The notes beneath the pieces were generated by a model that did not search any database, was not told where the DNA came from, and worked only from the letters and a program-made list of their open reading frames with translations. From contig CP084609.1 in assembly GCA_025917655.1 (NCBI GenBank), forward strand, positions 1,612,001 through 1,676,000: 64,000 bases of DNA, written 5' to 3'. Both the position numbers and the translations under genes were made by a program. How positions within the stretch are numbered: the stretch's first letter is position 1; each line of letters opens with the position of its first letter. Shown here one piece after another: positions 1 through 23,600 of the stretch. Source of the DNA: Chlorella sorokiniana (Eukaryota > Chlorophyta > Trebouxiophyceae > Chlorellales > Chlorellaceae).

Positions 1-10451
<10,451 letters not shown>

Positions 10452-11270
10452 GGTGGGCTGACAGCCACTTCTCACGGCGTGATGGCGCGCTGCAGGGCCC
10501 TCAAACACAATCAAAGGACCAACAACGCGTCTTCAGCCGATGCCGAATGCCTACAGTCCGCGGGGGCTGCGCCGAGAGAGGTGTGCCACTGCCCAGCGTT
10601 CGATCGCTCCTCCATTCACGGGCCAACACAGTGACGAATGGTTTGTTGAGGCCTCACGGAACCGCAGCAGTCTCGGTGATCCGCCCCGGGGGCCAGCAGG
10701 TCGGAGCCCCAATCAGCCTGTGCAGCAGGGCTGCAGTGGTGGTGGGTGGGAAGCGCAGGTTTGTCCAAGCTGTTGTTGCAGCTCATTTGCCCTCCTCCAA
10801 CACCTGACAACATTGGACTGCTCCTGACACCCCCACAATCACCCAGCAAAGGCGAACCAAGCACCACAGGAGGTGCAGGTTGAGGCGGCGCCTTGCTTTC
10901 CTCGTCAGGAGAAACGCTGGCGGTCTGACGAAGCCTCCGTCTGTTTAAGCGATGGGTTCTGTTAGGACCCCGTGTATGCATGGGATTGCAATGCTGGTAA
11001 CATGCGCATTGTGTCTATCTGGGGCCAACTACTACTGGAAGAATTTCAACATGCACGCGCCGCTGGCATGGCAGCTGGGGACAGGAGGACACAAGGCAGC
11101 TGGGGGCAAGAGGTGTGTAGAGAGGGAGGAAGCAGAGGAGGTGGGTGGGCACCAGGCCAGGGCAGGCCATCAGGCTCCATGGTCAAGTGGTGCACCTGAG
11201 CGCCGCGTCGGGGTCAGTTGCTGCAAGAGTTGAACGCTCGTGGCTGCTTCACGCAGATGGGGCTAGAAAG
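10452..11270. other. Intergenic: CHD1 promoter side and cytochrome c 3' UTR
   Basis: No gene recognised. It should hold the upstream region of the CHD1-like gene (start 10451, minus) and the 3' UTR of cytochrome c (stop 11271-11273, minus). I did not find a TGTAA on the minus strand here. Short open frames on both strands show no family similarity or coding look. Confidence 0.6.
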
Positions 11271-12663
11271 TTACTTGGGCGCGGTGGCATCCTTCAGATA
11301 TGCGATGAGGTCTGTAAGGGGAACACAGCAGGGGAGGGCAGGAAACGTGACTGGCCACGTCAGGACCAAGCAACACAAGCGACACGCATGCCCAGCCAGG
11401 AACAGGCCAGCCCCCAGACACGACTCCAGTGGCAGCACTTGCCTGCACGCTCCTCGGGCTTCTTCAAGCCAGCAAACACCATCTTAGTGCCTGCAACAAG
11501 GTCGAGGCAGGTTGGCATGAGGGATGCCAGACGGCAGGAATGAAACTGGCATCACGCAGCAGGCAAGGAGCACACGCTGCTACACCATTCAATCTGCAGG
11601 CGACGCACCCGGAATGTACTTCTTAGGGTTCAGCTGCACAGGGGGAAGAGCACAGGGCAACGTCCATGTGAAGGGGGCAGAGGGGCAGAGTGTAAGAGCA
11701 GCTGTTGCGACACGCGCTGACGGTGTGGGCGTACACGGGCCCACAAGCACATTCTATCTGCCTGGATGGCAGCCACGGCTGTGTTTGCAGGCAGGTGTGC
11801 AGGGGGATGCTTACCAGGTACTCATACAGCGTGTCCTCGCCCCAAGTGATGCCCTTCTCAACGTTGGCCTTGGAGTAGCTGCGGCGGCACAGGGCGCCAG
11901 AACCGAAGAACAGCAGTTGGTGATGAGTGATGAGTGTTGCAGTAGCCACCAGCTTGCACCCTGGAGCCGTACGTACTCAAAGCTTTCTGGTGCTCGACCA
12001 CCGGCTCACCTGAAGCCAGCTGCCTGGCCCGTCTTGCGGCCAAAGAGGCCGCCAAGGTTGGGACCCTGCTTGTGGCCCTCGCCAGGGGCAACGGTGTGGC
12101 ACTGCGCACACTTGGTCTTAAAGATCTTCGCCCCTGCAATGGAAAAAGGGTGACAAACAGGGGCCGTATAATGTAGGCCCTTCCAACCAACTGGCGGCTA
12201 ATGGGCTGCCGCCACAGGCCACCGACGACCCCCCCGTCCAGTCAAACTCGAGCAAGAGGCTCTGCCGGCCTGTAAAACTGTCGTTCAGGACCTCTACAGC
12301 CCGCTGAAAGCCGTTGAGCCCCGCTGGCTCAAGAAGCGGTAAGGGTTGAAGGCCTTGGGCGAGAGTTCAGGTGAAAGACGGCTGCACCGCGAGCGTCGGC
12401 CTGGCTGCCTGACGAATCATTTTAACTAGAGCTGATGAAAGCACGTCCAATTGCCACCCGAGAGGCTGGCACCCCTCCGCGGACCAAAACACGGCATGGC
12501 GGTCAGTTTAGCCACTCTTGCTACGCGCTCACCCTTTGCCGCATCGCCAGCGGGTGCCTGCAAGGCATGGACATAAGATAGGGGTCAGCAACCGGCAGAT
12601 GGCGGCAGGGGTGCAGGGTGTTCAGTCCTCCAGAGCCCCTCTTACGTCGCCAAACGTCGCCAT
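11271..12663 (-). CDS. CYC: Cytochrome c (mitochondrial electron carrier)
   Basis: Soluble haem protein that carries electrons from complex III to complex IV in the mitochondrial intermembrane space. Seven exons give about 112 residues, the usual length. Exon 1 (12646-12663) encodes MATFGD and exon 2 (12533-12557) APAGDAAKG. Exon 3 (about 12011-12133) has the haem site CAQCH and the segment [18 protein letters not shown]. Then come [21 protein letters not shown] (about 11.85 kb), LNPKKYIPG (about 11.62 kb) and [15 protein letters not shown], which holds the axial Met in KMVFAG (about 11.47 kb). The last exon is [13 protein letters not shown], ending at 11271. All joins are GT-AG and in frame, and no indel was needed. 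The divergent N-terminus and absence of a presequence match plant/algal cytochrome c. Confidence 0.96.
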
Positions 12664-13058
12664 CTTGACTGCTGCTGTTACAAGAACAAATGAGAGGTTG
12701 AACAGCTTCGGGTCGACAGGGTGATGGTATTCAGTTCGTTTTGGCAGGCCTTCACGGCAGGGACATCGTGCCGAGAATGCAAGCAATCCTGTGCATGTCC
12801 AGTCAGAATGCATTGCCCAACGAAGCTGTTTGAAGCTTGTGAATAGCGCAGGCTGCCCGAGCAGGGTTGGCCAACAGTGGCGGCTGGGCACCGGCCCGGT
12901 GCTTGTGTGTGCGTTGCCTTGGGTAGCACCTCAATCATCCGACCTTACAGCTGCATTGTCACATCAGGTATCGGCGATACAGAACGGTTGGCGCAATCGA
13001 TGCGGACCACGGATGCAACCACGCAGTCGCTTGCCCCGCTCCGGCCGCACCTCTGCTC
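12664..13058. other. Intergenic: cytochrome c upstream region
   Basis: Lies between the start of cytochrome c and the stop of the copper ATPase, both on the minus strand, so it holds the 3' UTR of the latter and the promoter of the former. Apart from the TGTAA signal at 12945-12949 nothing specific is seen. Confidence 0.6.
12945..12949 (-). terminator. TGTAA polyadenylation signal for the copper ATPase
   Basis: TTACA on the plus strand (TGTAA on the minus), 110 bases past the ATPase stop. TGTAA is the usual green-algal polyadenylation signal. Call by position and motif only. Confidence 0.5.
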
Positions 13059-16000
13059 CTACCGCCGTGCGACCGCCACGTCGCGCAGCACACGCGGCGG
13101 CCGTCGGTACCGCCGCAGCAGGAGCGAGGAGGAGACCACCGACACGCTGGACAGGGCCATGGCGCCCCCCGCCAGCCACGGCGGCAGCTGCACGCGCAGC
13201 AAGGGGTAGAGCGCGCCCGCCGCCAGCGGCAGTGCCAGCAGGTTGTAGCCCAGTGCAAAGGCGTAGTTGAGGCGGATCCTGGCCATGATGGCACGGGACA
13301 GGTCCAGGCCAACAGTACGTCCTCCTGGCGAGAGGGGGAGGGGGAGGGGCGGCGGCAAGGGGCATGGACGCGCGTGGGCGGCGGAGGCAGAGCGCTCGGA
13401 GCAGCCCAGCAGCGGCTCACCGGCTGCCGGGTGGCCCTACCAAGCAATGCCGTACACTGTTGGGGGCATGCGACTTCAACCTTCCCACACACTGTTGCTG
13501 TGACGCAATCAACTGCGTAATGCTGCTGGCTACGCCCACCCACCAGGTCTGAGCGGATGAGGACGTAATCTGCCGCCTCGATCGCCACGTCAGCGCCGCT
13601 GCCCAGCGCAATGCCCACGTCTGCAGCGGCTCAAGGCGGAAAAGCGCCGCGCCCACTAACGGCAGGCTCGCGATGAGCCCTTGCTGCGAGGCTGTGCCTG
13701 CTCAAGGCAGGCGGCATCGGCGGGGTGGTGTGAGGGGCGCCACCCACCAGCCTGCGCCAGCGATGGGGAGTCGTTGACGCCGTCGCCCACCATGGCCACG
13801 CCGCCGCCACGCCCTTGCAGCTCCTGCGGGCGCAGAGGCGAAGCGATTGGGTGGGGAGTGGCTCCTCCTCTGGGTGCTAAATGGCGCAGGCGCTTCCAGG
13901 CAACCAGGCAAGCCTGGCGTGCGAAGCATGGGGGGGGGTGCAAGACCCATGGCCTCCTCACATGAGAGCCCCCCCCTACACACACTTCCGTCCCGCCCTC
14001 CCGCCCGCCCCCCCACACACACACCCTCTTGTGCCTCACCACTATCTTGTCCACCTTGCCCGCGGGCAGCACCTCCGCCGCCACCTCCTCAATGCCCAGC
14101 TGCGCCGCCACCGCAGCCGCCGTGCGCCGGTTGTCCCCGGTGAGCAGCACGCTGCGCAGGCCCAGCTGGCGCAGCGCGGCCACCACGCCGCTGCCAGGCG
14201 GGGCGGGCAGGGGGGGGAGGGAGCCGCCGCTGGTCAGAGGCCTCGTTCGCTGCAGCCCAGCCCGCCTCAATCGCATGCAGCCCGCCTCAGTCTTATGCAG
14301 CCCTTTCAACAAAGCATTCCCAGATTCCCAGCACTGGGCTGCCGCCTCACCGAGCTTCAGGCTTCAGCGGGTCTTGCACCGCCGCCGCCGCCAGAAGGCA
14401 GCCGCCCGCCGCCACCAGCACGACGGTGCGCCCGAGGCCCTCCTGCTCCCGCATGTACCGCTCTGCCGCAGGCGGTACGCTCACCCCAGCAGCTGCCAAG
14501 AACCGCGGACTGCCCACCAGCACCCGCAGCTCTACAGCCGGCAGCCGCGCTCCAGCTGCGGCGCCCTCCTGCCCATGGGCCGCAGCTGACGCCGGCTGGT
14601 GGCACAGGGCATGCAGGGCATCGGGGGCCTGCAGCTGCCCGGCGCCTCCTGCACAGCTTCCAGGCAGCTGCACGAGCCCCGAGATGCCCTGCCCCACCGC
14701 CACCTCCACGTCCCGGCACGGCGGCAACACTGCCGCCGCGGCGGCTGCGACGTCCGCGCTGCCCCCTGTTGCTGCCTCCAGCTGCTTTGCTCCATCTTCC
14801 TGCTGCGGTGCATCCGCCCCCTGCTTTTCGTGCCCATGCCGCACATGCGCCACGATGGCCGCCGCCAGTGGGTGCTCGCTGTTGGCCTCCACTGCCGCCG
14901 CCAGCAGCAGCGCGTCGCCCGCCCCCACGCCCTGCTGCCACACCGCGCAGTCCACCACCGCGGGGCGCCCCGCTGTCAGCGTGCCGGTCTTGTCAAATAC
15001 CACGGTGTGCACCCTGCGGGCAGCGGCAGAAGGGTGTGGGCGGATGGGGTGGGCGGAATGGAGGGACAGCCCGCCAACCTGCAACAGGCGCGAGGTGCTT
15101 GCAAGTCGGGCGACACGCAAAGATCACGCGCAAAAGAGCAGGAGCAGGGCCCTCCAAGCTCACTTGCACGCGCGCTCCAGGGCCTCCCCTCCCTTGATCA
15201 GCACGCCGTTGGCTGCGGCCACGCCCGTGCCCACCATGACGGCGGTGGGGGTGGCCAGGCCCAGGGCGCAGGGGCAGGCGATGACCAGCACCGCGATGCC
15301 GAAGAGCAGGGCAAAGAGGAAAGGAGAGTAGCCCTGCGACCGGGTTCGGGCCAGCAGGGGGAGGGAGACAAATTTACAGCAGCGCTGCAACGTGCTGAGC
15401 AAAAGGCGTGGACACCACAGGACGCAGGCCAGCCCCGATGCCCGCAAAGGAACGGGTCGAGGTTGCCAGCAGCAGGTTGACGGAGCCCCGCCAGCTGGCG
15501 CCAGACTGGCCCCACCTCTGGCCGCCAGCCTGCGGGGTACCAGCCCAGTCTGCCCGCCGCATACCAGGCCGCCCAGGTGGCGACAGCCGCCGCCACCACC
15601 GCGGGCACAAACACGGCCGAAACGCGGTCCGCAAAGACCTGGATGGGCGCCTTGCTCATCTGTACAACAGCAGGAGGGGCGCGGTGGGTGCGCGGGCAGC
15701 GCCAGCAGCGGCCCGGCGCATGCTGGGCAGGCTGACCGCCTGCCTGCACAGCCGGTGAAGCAAGCACGCGGCGGCGCTGGCTGTGGAGACATGCCACAGC
15801 CTGCGGTGGCCCACCCACCTGCGCGTTCTCCACCAGGCGCACAATCTGGGCGAGAGCGGTGTCGGCGCCCACCCGGGTGGCGCGCACGCGCAGCGGCCCT
15901 CCGCGGTTGACAGTGCCGCCGTACACGGGGTCACCTGGGGCCTTGGACACGGGTGCTGCAAGCAGGGGCGGGCGTGATGCATGCGTCTGTATGTGGTGTG

Positions 16001-19000
16001 GGGAGGTGCGCTGGCAGCCTTGGCCACAGGCGACGGGGTATGAAGACGTCGGGGTATGTGTGTGTGGGTGATGGGCGAATCGGACCAGCAGATGGGGTGG
16101 GAAGGAGGTGGTGGGCGTGTTGAGGGGCAGGAGAAGACACGGCAGCCAACGAAATGCGCGTGGCCAACGAGGGGCAGACAAGACTTGGGGGCGCAGCGGG
16201 GGCGGGTGGCAAGACAAGCAGGGGGGGGCAGGTCACGCACCCGCCTCCCCCGTCAGCATCGACTCATCCAGGTGGCCGCTCCCCTCCTCCACCAGGCCAT
16301 CAGCAGGCACCCGCGCCCGGGAGCACCTGCAGAGGGTGCCAGCGCCCACAGCGCATGAGAGCGGCGTGAGAGCACCGCTGCCCGCCTGCCGACTGTGGCC
16401 GATGCGTGTCGTGCTGCCCTTGTGGCAGTTGCGGCAGCGGCCCCATGCGGAGGCGCATAGCGAAACAGAACTCTCTCCCACCTCCCAGCCCCGTCCCAAA
16501 CCCACACCTAACCCATCAAGTGCACCAGCCACCATGCACAGCCACACCAGCACCTTTCCTCCCACCCCCCACCTTGACCAGGTCCCCGCGGTGCAGCAGC
16601 GCGGCCGGCACCTCCCGCTCCCCGCCGCCCGCCTCCAGCAGCAGCGCCGTGGGCGGCGCCAGCTGGCACAGACGCCCGATGGCCTCCCCGTGCGCCCCCT
16701 GGCCTGCGGGCCGGGCAGCGCGCAGTCAGCACGGGCTCGGCGCCTGCTGCCGACGCCTGCCCTGCTCCTCGCGTTGCCGGCCACCAGGAATGCGCCCCTC
16801 GCAAGCAGCGACAGCCGTCTGTTCTTTCCACTGACCTCACCTCGGTTTCCAGGCTCTTTCCAAACAGCACCAGGGTCACCAGGACGGAGGAGGTCTCGAA
16901 GAAATCGGAGCCCATGCCTGGCATGCCGCCGCCGTGGTGGGGCTGCAGAGCAGGGCGACAGACCCCGTTTGAGATCAACAGGCAGCCAAGCCCGCTGCTA
17001 CAGATCGCCTGGTTTGCAGGGAGGCAAGCGCCGCAGGGGGCCTCGATGGGCTGGCACAGGCAGGGCGGGCAGCCATCCAGGGTTGGCGGGCGGCCTCACA
17101 GGGCAAAGGGCAGGGTTTCGCAAGAGCAGGCGCCGCAGCGGAGCTCGCCCGGCCCACCTGCAGCCTGTCCAGCAGGAGGGCCGCCACTGAGTAGAGGTAG
17201 GCGGCGTTGGTGCCCAGGGAAACGAGCACATCCATGTTGGCCCTGCGCAGAGAGGGAGACGCGCGCCAGGAGGAGCTTGCTGGCGTGCTGTGGGGCTGCC
17301 AGATGATGCGGCGGCCTTGCCACCAGCCGCGAGTGACAAGCACAGCCCCTCGCGCGTGCCCGCCAAAGGCTCTGCCGCCTGCGCGCCCATGCAGCAGCCT
17401 GGAGCGCTGCGCACCTGCCGCCCATCAGCGCGGCGGCGGCGCCGCGATGGAACCTCCAGCCCAGCCAGAACTGGACGGGGGTGGCCAGCGCCCAGCGCAG
17501 CACAGAGTCCAGCGGCAGCCCCGCAACGGAGCGCGCCGCCAGCCAGGCCGCCGCCGCGGGCCACGCCATGGGCAGGAGCATGGAGCTGACGAAGATGGGC
17601 AGCGTGAGGGCGGCGGCGATCGCCACCTGCAGGCGCCCGCGGCCGCCTCTGCCTTGCCTGCCTCCACAATGTCTGCGTGTGTGGGAGGGGCGAGCACAAA
17701 ACAATGAGTGCATTGACCAAAGGCATGGGCAAATATATCTCAAGACATACGCAAGACCTGCTGAATGATGCAGCGAAAACCACCAGCCGCGCCTCAGCAG
17801 CACCAGCCCACCCAGGCGATGCTCAGCAAGCGGCTCTGCTGCATAGCCCGCGGCCGCCACCACGTCCATCAGGTGGCGCGGGCCGGTGACGTCGGGGTTG
17901 TAGCGTACCTGCAGCGCACAGGGGGAGGCGGTGCCGGAACGGGGCTCTGCACTTGCATGTCGGGGAAGCATCCCTGGCAGCGGCTGGCGATGCCAGGGGG
18001 CCGGCCGATCCTGCGCAAGCCGCGGCAGAAGCGGTGGGCTGGGTGCAGGGCAGCGCAGCTGCCTCCCACCTCAGCAGCCGCCGCCAGCAGGCTGACTGTC
18101 GCGTCCAGCACGCCGGGCGCCTTGCGCAGAGCAGTTTCCACGGCGACGGCGCACGACGCGCACGTCATGCCCGAAACGCGCAGCCGCTGCACGTCCACGG
18201 CCTCCCTGGCCAGCACTGCACGGCGCTCCACGCAGCAAGGGTTGCGCAGTCAGGGGCTGGCCTTGACGGCGGCAGCAGAGCTGCGGCAGGGGCCTGGCTG
18301 GCGGCGGCAGCAGCGCTGCAGCGCGCTCATCGTGCGGCTGAAGCCCGCGGCAGCACACCTGACGCCTCAAAGCCGACTGCCTCAACCTCGGCCACGAAAG
18401 CCTCGGGGGAGCCGCCGCGAGCCGGGCTGTAGCCCACCTCAGCCTGGCCCAGCGTGAGGCTGACCGTCGCGCTGTGCACGCCAGGGTGGCGCAGCAGGGC
18501 GCCCTCCACCGCTGCACATGGATAGTGAAGGTGCAGTGGTGATGACAGGCGGCAGCTGAGTACCAGCGCAACACAGCTGTTCATCAGCGCTGCTCGTGGC
18601 AGCAAGGGCGCGTCCCCCGCCCCCACGCCGTTCCCCCAAAAGCAAGGGCACGCACCTGCCGTGCAGGAAACACAGGTCATGCCGCCGATGGCAAGCTTGA
18701 CAACCCGCGTTTCGTCTGTAAAAACATGCGTCGGCGACGGGTGCACCACAGGGCAGGGGGAGTGAGCAAGCGACGACGCCCGATTTTTCCATGCATTGGC
18801 TTGGCTGTTACTTTGCTCTTTGAACTCGAACGGGTCACTGCTGCCGCTGTACGATCGCGACAACTCGCCTGGGCTGGCATCCAGCACGCTGGCATCGAAG
18901 CCTGCCTGGCGCACCGCCTCGAGCACCCGCGGCAGCTGCTCCCCTGCACCTCCCTCCAGCTGCACCTCTGCGGTCTCTTTCAGCAGGAAAACGCCCGCAC

Positions 19001-19448
19001 GGGAAACCCCTGGTACCGACCTGCAGGGCGGAAGGTTGACGAGCAATGAGCTGCTGACGCGAGGCACATGGTGGGGAAGCGTACCAGCGGAAGGCCACAG
19101 TGACGCTGCAGCTGCCAGCATCCCTTGCAGCAATTGAAACTAGGCCTGCACCCACCTTATGACACGTTCAACTCCTACCGCGCAGCAGGAGCAGTGCATG
19201 CCTTTCACAGCGATGGTTGCAGTGACGCCGCAAGAGCGTGGCGTCGCTGGTAGCCCGTCGCCACAGTCGAAGCTGGCTTTGCGGCTGAGCAGCGGCTCCA
19301 ACAGAGCCTGCTCTGCTTCCGATGCTAAACATGATTTTGTACACGACTGCAAGGTGCACTCGCACGCTCGCCCGCAGCGGCACAAGAGAGTCTCGCTATT
19401 CGCTGTGCCCGCCATCATCGCCTGTTGCTGTGCAATTAATTCAGGCAA
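13059..19448 (-). CDS. Copper-transporting P1B-type ATPase with three HMA domains
   Basis: Heavy-metal pump that hydrolyses ATP to move Cu(I) across a membrane (HMA5/RAN1/CCC2 class). About 15 or more exons. Three N-terminal metal-binding domains: GMHCSCC (about 19.19 kb), GMTCVSC (about 18.66 kb) and GMTCASC (about 18.17 kb). Then come membrane helices ([15 protein letters not shown], about 17.6 kb; [19 protein letters not shown], about 17.2 kb), the actuator loop SMLTGEAG (about 16.25 kb), the transport-site helix [19 protein letters not shown] (about 15.26 kb), phosphorylation site DKTGTLTAG (about 14.98 kb), nucleotide-binding SEHPLAAAI (about 14.87 kb), hinge GDGVNDSP (about 13.77 kb) and the C-terminal [15 protein letters not shown]. 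Stop is 13059-13061. Start is taken at 19448 (MPELIAQQQ); MMAG a few codons in is an alternative. One frame break near 16310-16320, within what should read VLPGARVPADG, looks like sequence error. Confidence 0.92.
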
Positions 19449-20680
19449 GATTTAGTGCGTACAAAAATGACCGGGTGCGATTGCAGAGGCGGAAAACGAC
19501 TTAGGAGAAGTCACTGTGCTGTGGAGCACGCGTCCACTTCATAGTGGATCGTGAATGCAAATGGTCATTGACGCAAATTTTAGATCATTGCAGGGGCGCA
19601 TCATCGGGCACCCGCTCTACAGGGGGTGCACTCCCAGCCGCCGCCAGCTGGAGCCACTTCACGCGACGCATGCCGAAGCACATTGCCCACAGATGAGCAC
19701 CTGCACTTTATGTGCCTCAATATAGGCTTGACCAACATAGCTAATTCCCCAGATAACAAAAAAAAGAAAACAACTGTCCCTCCTGGATTCTGCATGACCT
19801 TGGTCTCAGAGGCCTCAGCATGTTGCCAGCTGAAGCCTCAGCATCACAAACCTGAAACTGCGTTGGAATCGAGGGGCTGGTTCTCTGCAGATAAATTCCC
19901 GCCATTATGGCCAAAGCGGCAGCGCTGAGCAGCAGTGCGCTGTGCCAGCACCAGGCGAGTGCTCGTCCATGTATCCGCTGGTCAGCCTGTGGCTATATAT
20001 AAGGCTGATAGGCTTAACGATGCAGAATGATGCTGGGACTCCATACATGGGCGATGCGTGCACATGTGCACACGTGTGGCAAGAGGTCGAGCGTTGCAGG
20101 GCAAGGGGCCCTGCTGTTGTCCGCTCAAAGGTAACTCACCATGGATTGCTGCGTTACAGACCGCTGGGAAAAGGACGTGGGAAAAAGCCGCAAGAAGTAA
20201 GGCAAGGGCCAACGCAGGGAACAAACGGCAGGCAGAGAGTGGATGCAGCGCATGCACATGTGCTGCGCAGCACACAGCATAGCACAGCAGCGCCGCCACA
20301 ACACTAAAGAGCACATGGGAGTGTCGTGGGGGCTCTCTTACCCGTTGGGCGGGCCATCGCTCTTTTGTGGTCTAAATAGCGGTCGTCAGCTGCAAGGCAA
20401 CGCGAAAAAGGTGCACCCACCCAACGCCGGCCTTCCGGAGGGTCCCTTGCGCAACAGGCCTCCCTGAGGGTTTTAAAACTGGATATGCTCAAGCCGAAAA
20501 GTGAGTTTAAGACCCGTACCTGCCCTTCTGCGGGGTAGGGGCCTACAGGAGGATTGCTCGTGTGCTGTGGGATTAGCCGAGCCGGCGCCTCGAGCTGCTT
20601 ATCGCGAATTGAGGCGCGAATGTGTTGAAAGCCGCGATGATCAAGCATTCGTAACCCGTGCAGGCGACGGACTTGCATCC
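19449..20680. other. Intergenic region, lower GC, no gene recognised
   Basis: Separates the divergently transcribed copper ATPase and beta-propeller genes, so it holds both promoters. It is visibly richer in A/T than neighbouring coding DNA. A TATA-like CTATATATAAGG sits near 19992. A hydrophobic minus-strand frame at 19982-20314 and short plus-strand frames show no family match and are not called. Confidence 0.5.
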
Positions 20681-23600
20681 ATGGAAAGGTGGACGGGGGC
20701 GACCTTGCGATCGGTCCGGCTGTGCTGCTGGCTCGCCTTATGCGCTCTAGGTGAGAGCATCAAAGCTTCTGGCAGGCGCCGCATCCCTCCGGTCGTCGGC
20801 GTGCCGGAGGTGAAGCAGGGAGAGGCGCCTCAGGCGGCACCCCGCAACGCCGGGCGAACCAGTAAGCAAGCCACAGACTCCCTCTTTCCGCAGTGCCAGT
20901 TGTGGCGGCTGATACTTGTGCAAGCACAGGCGAAGCCTGCAGCGTTGTGCTCTCCCCGCCTCCTCCCCCGCTCGGAGCGTGAGTTAACGAACGTTGCGCC
21001 TGGAATCTGAGCCTTCATTTGCTGCACTTCAAGTGCAGCTAGTTTGCTTCGCATGGGCACTGTGCCATGGCCCATTGGTGCCCATGCAGATGCCTGCCTG
21101 ATGGAAGCCTCTGGTCCTACAACGCCTACACAGAGTGCTGCAGGTATGCGTTGCGATCGTGTCGCTGCGGATGTGTGCCTCCTCTGCATCTCATCTGACT
21201 ACGACCTCGCCTGCTCCGCCCGGCCTCGCCCCGCACCGCCCCGCCCCCATCCGACAAAAGTCCCTCCCCCTCCTGTGGCCTGCAGCGGCTACCCCTGGGG
21301 TCCCTACTGCAAATGCGTTCCTGTAGGGGAATCAGTGCAAGAAGTTGCCATGGAGTGTTGCACCCGCCACGTGACCCCTGCAACCAGCACATGCGCTGAC
21401 GCGCCGTCGCCCCCTCCACCCTCGCCATCCCCTCCACCTCCCAGGCAAGTGTCCGTCGGACATTCTGAATGCCCTGATCTTATGGCATGTCTTGTACGCT
21501 GCATATCAATCAAGATCATCCATCGTAATTGCAGCCCGGACCAGTGCACTGGCACCCAGGACGTGATACCCCTGTTTGACGGAGACCTGTATGGTGGCAG
21601 CGGCTCCGGAAGCCAGCTCAAGTGAGCATTTGCTAAGGGAGGTTTCGATAGGGCCGCTGCAACGGCAGTCACGGGGCATGAACAGCAAACCATCGTGTGC
21701 TGCCAGTCATCCAAGGCATTCGCTACTGAGTGGCATCATCTGACCTCAATGCATCCTTGTGCAGGGGCATGTCAGCTGACAGCCAGGGCAACCTGTATTT
21801 TGGATCAGCTAATGTCGGCTCGAGCGGTGCGGCAGTCATGAAGCTGACTCCCGGCGGGGAGCTGGGGGTGTGGAAGGATGGCTTCACCGCCGGCATCGCA
21901 GGTGTTGTGGTGGATACAGCGGATGGCGACAACATATGGGTGGTGGTGGAAAAGTCTGGGCAGAGCATATTCAAGTACACCGTCGACGGCGCCCTGCTCT
22001 TCACCAACACTACCTCGACCACCGCGCGGCGCACTGCCAGCCGGGCAGCTCAGGACGGCACCATCTGGGTGGCAGAGAGCAACAACCCCTCGCCCGGGGC
22101 ACCGTTGAAATCTTCAGCCTTTCCCGGACAGGTGTCGTGGCCGGGCCTGCATGATGCGTGGTGATGCCTCGCAGCACGTGCACGGGCTGGCAGCTTGCCC
22201 TTAATCAAGCTTGTCGTGAGTCGGCCAGCTGCCAAGCTGCAATCTGGATGCTGCCCTTGTTGCCATGCGCAGGTGTCAGGAGCACGGTGGTCAGCTCCTC
22301 CGACTGGAGCTACCAGGGCTTGGGCAACATTGACCCCAATGGTCTGGATGTGGACCTGAACAACAGCGCCATCTACGTGGGTGAGCAACAGCGCGGCGTG
22401 ATGCTGCCCAGCCCGGCAGTTGTGCCACTCATCTACAGCCACTTGCCACCATCTTCACAGACTTCCATGGTGCCGCAAGCTGCTTTCCCTGATGCGTGCT
22501 GCTCCCTCAGCAGCCTTCCCAGCGGCATGAAAGCCGCAGTTTTGCATGTGTCCTGCGGCGCCGCCCTCTACACGTACCAACAGGAGCGGAGGCCAACACA
22601 GCCTGTGGCCCTTCCTGCAGGCCCCAGCTCCCCCACCGATATATACCGGTTCCCGTCCAGTGGTGGTGGGGCCCCCAATATCTACAACCTTCCAGAATAT
22701 GACTCCGGCATATCAGCGTCTGCCTGGTACCAGGTGCGCTGCTGCTTGCCGTGAAACTTTTGTTGTCAGCCAATGCGCACTAATGCCGAACAACTCCACC
22801 ACGCGCTCACATCACCAATCCCACCTCTCCCTATCGAGCGAGCCAGGTCTGTGTGGACCCCGCCAGCACCCAGGTCGGTTGCCAGCTGTGCTACATACAA
22901 CTCTGTTAACCGAGTTCAATATAACATTGAACAAACATCATAGCCTCAATGCACCAAACTCAGTTACTGACAATGCCTTGCATGTTATGAACCCAGTTTG
23001 ATCTGTTTACCTCGGTTGCCTACAGGTGTACGCCCAGAACGCATGGCGGGATGACAATTACTCCCCTACCCGGACCGGTGCCAGCATGTTCAAGTTCGAC
23101 TACTCAAGCAGCTCCCCCACCCTGTTCTCAAACATGTCCACAAATGCGCTCTACTGCACCGTCTACAACGGATGTGAGTGCCGCTGCTCGCAACAACAGA
23201 GCCGCCGCATGCGTGCTGCTCTTTGACATCGAACCTGGCCCCTGTATTGACACTCACCTTGCAATTCTAAGCCCTTGCAACCGCTTCTGCTCTTGGCGTG
23301 CCACTCCTGCAGACATCTACGCTGGCAAGTCTTCGCTCCCCGTGACTGCGGCCATTGGGACCGAGCCGGAGCTCTTCTTCTACGACTTCTTTGACAGCCC
23401 AACCGGCTTTGCGGTGGCAGGCAACACCTACTTCATGTCGATGGCAAGCCACGGTGCCGTGGTGAAGGCCTCCTCTGCCACTTTCCAGACCCCCTCCGGC
23501 TACTCCTCCACCTTGCTCCTTACCGGCCTGGACAACCCCGGCGACATCTGTGGCGTCAAGGACGGCAAGCTCTGGTTGCTAACCGGCAGCGGTACCACCT

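Noticed and set aside
11271-12663. Cytochrome c6 or another plastid cytochrome
   Set aside because: The exon reading ([25 protein letters not shown]) is that of mitochondrial cytochrome c, and no plastid or lumen targeting peptide is present.
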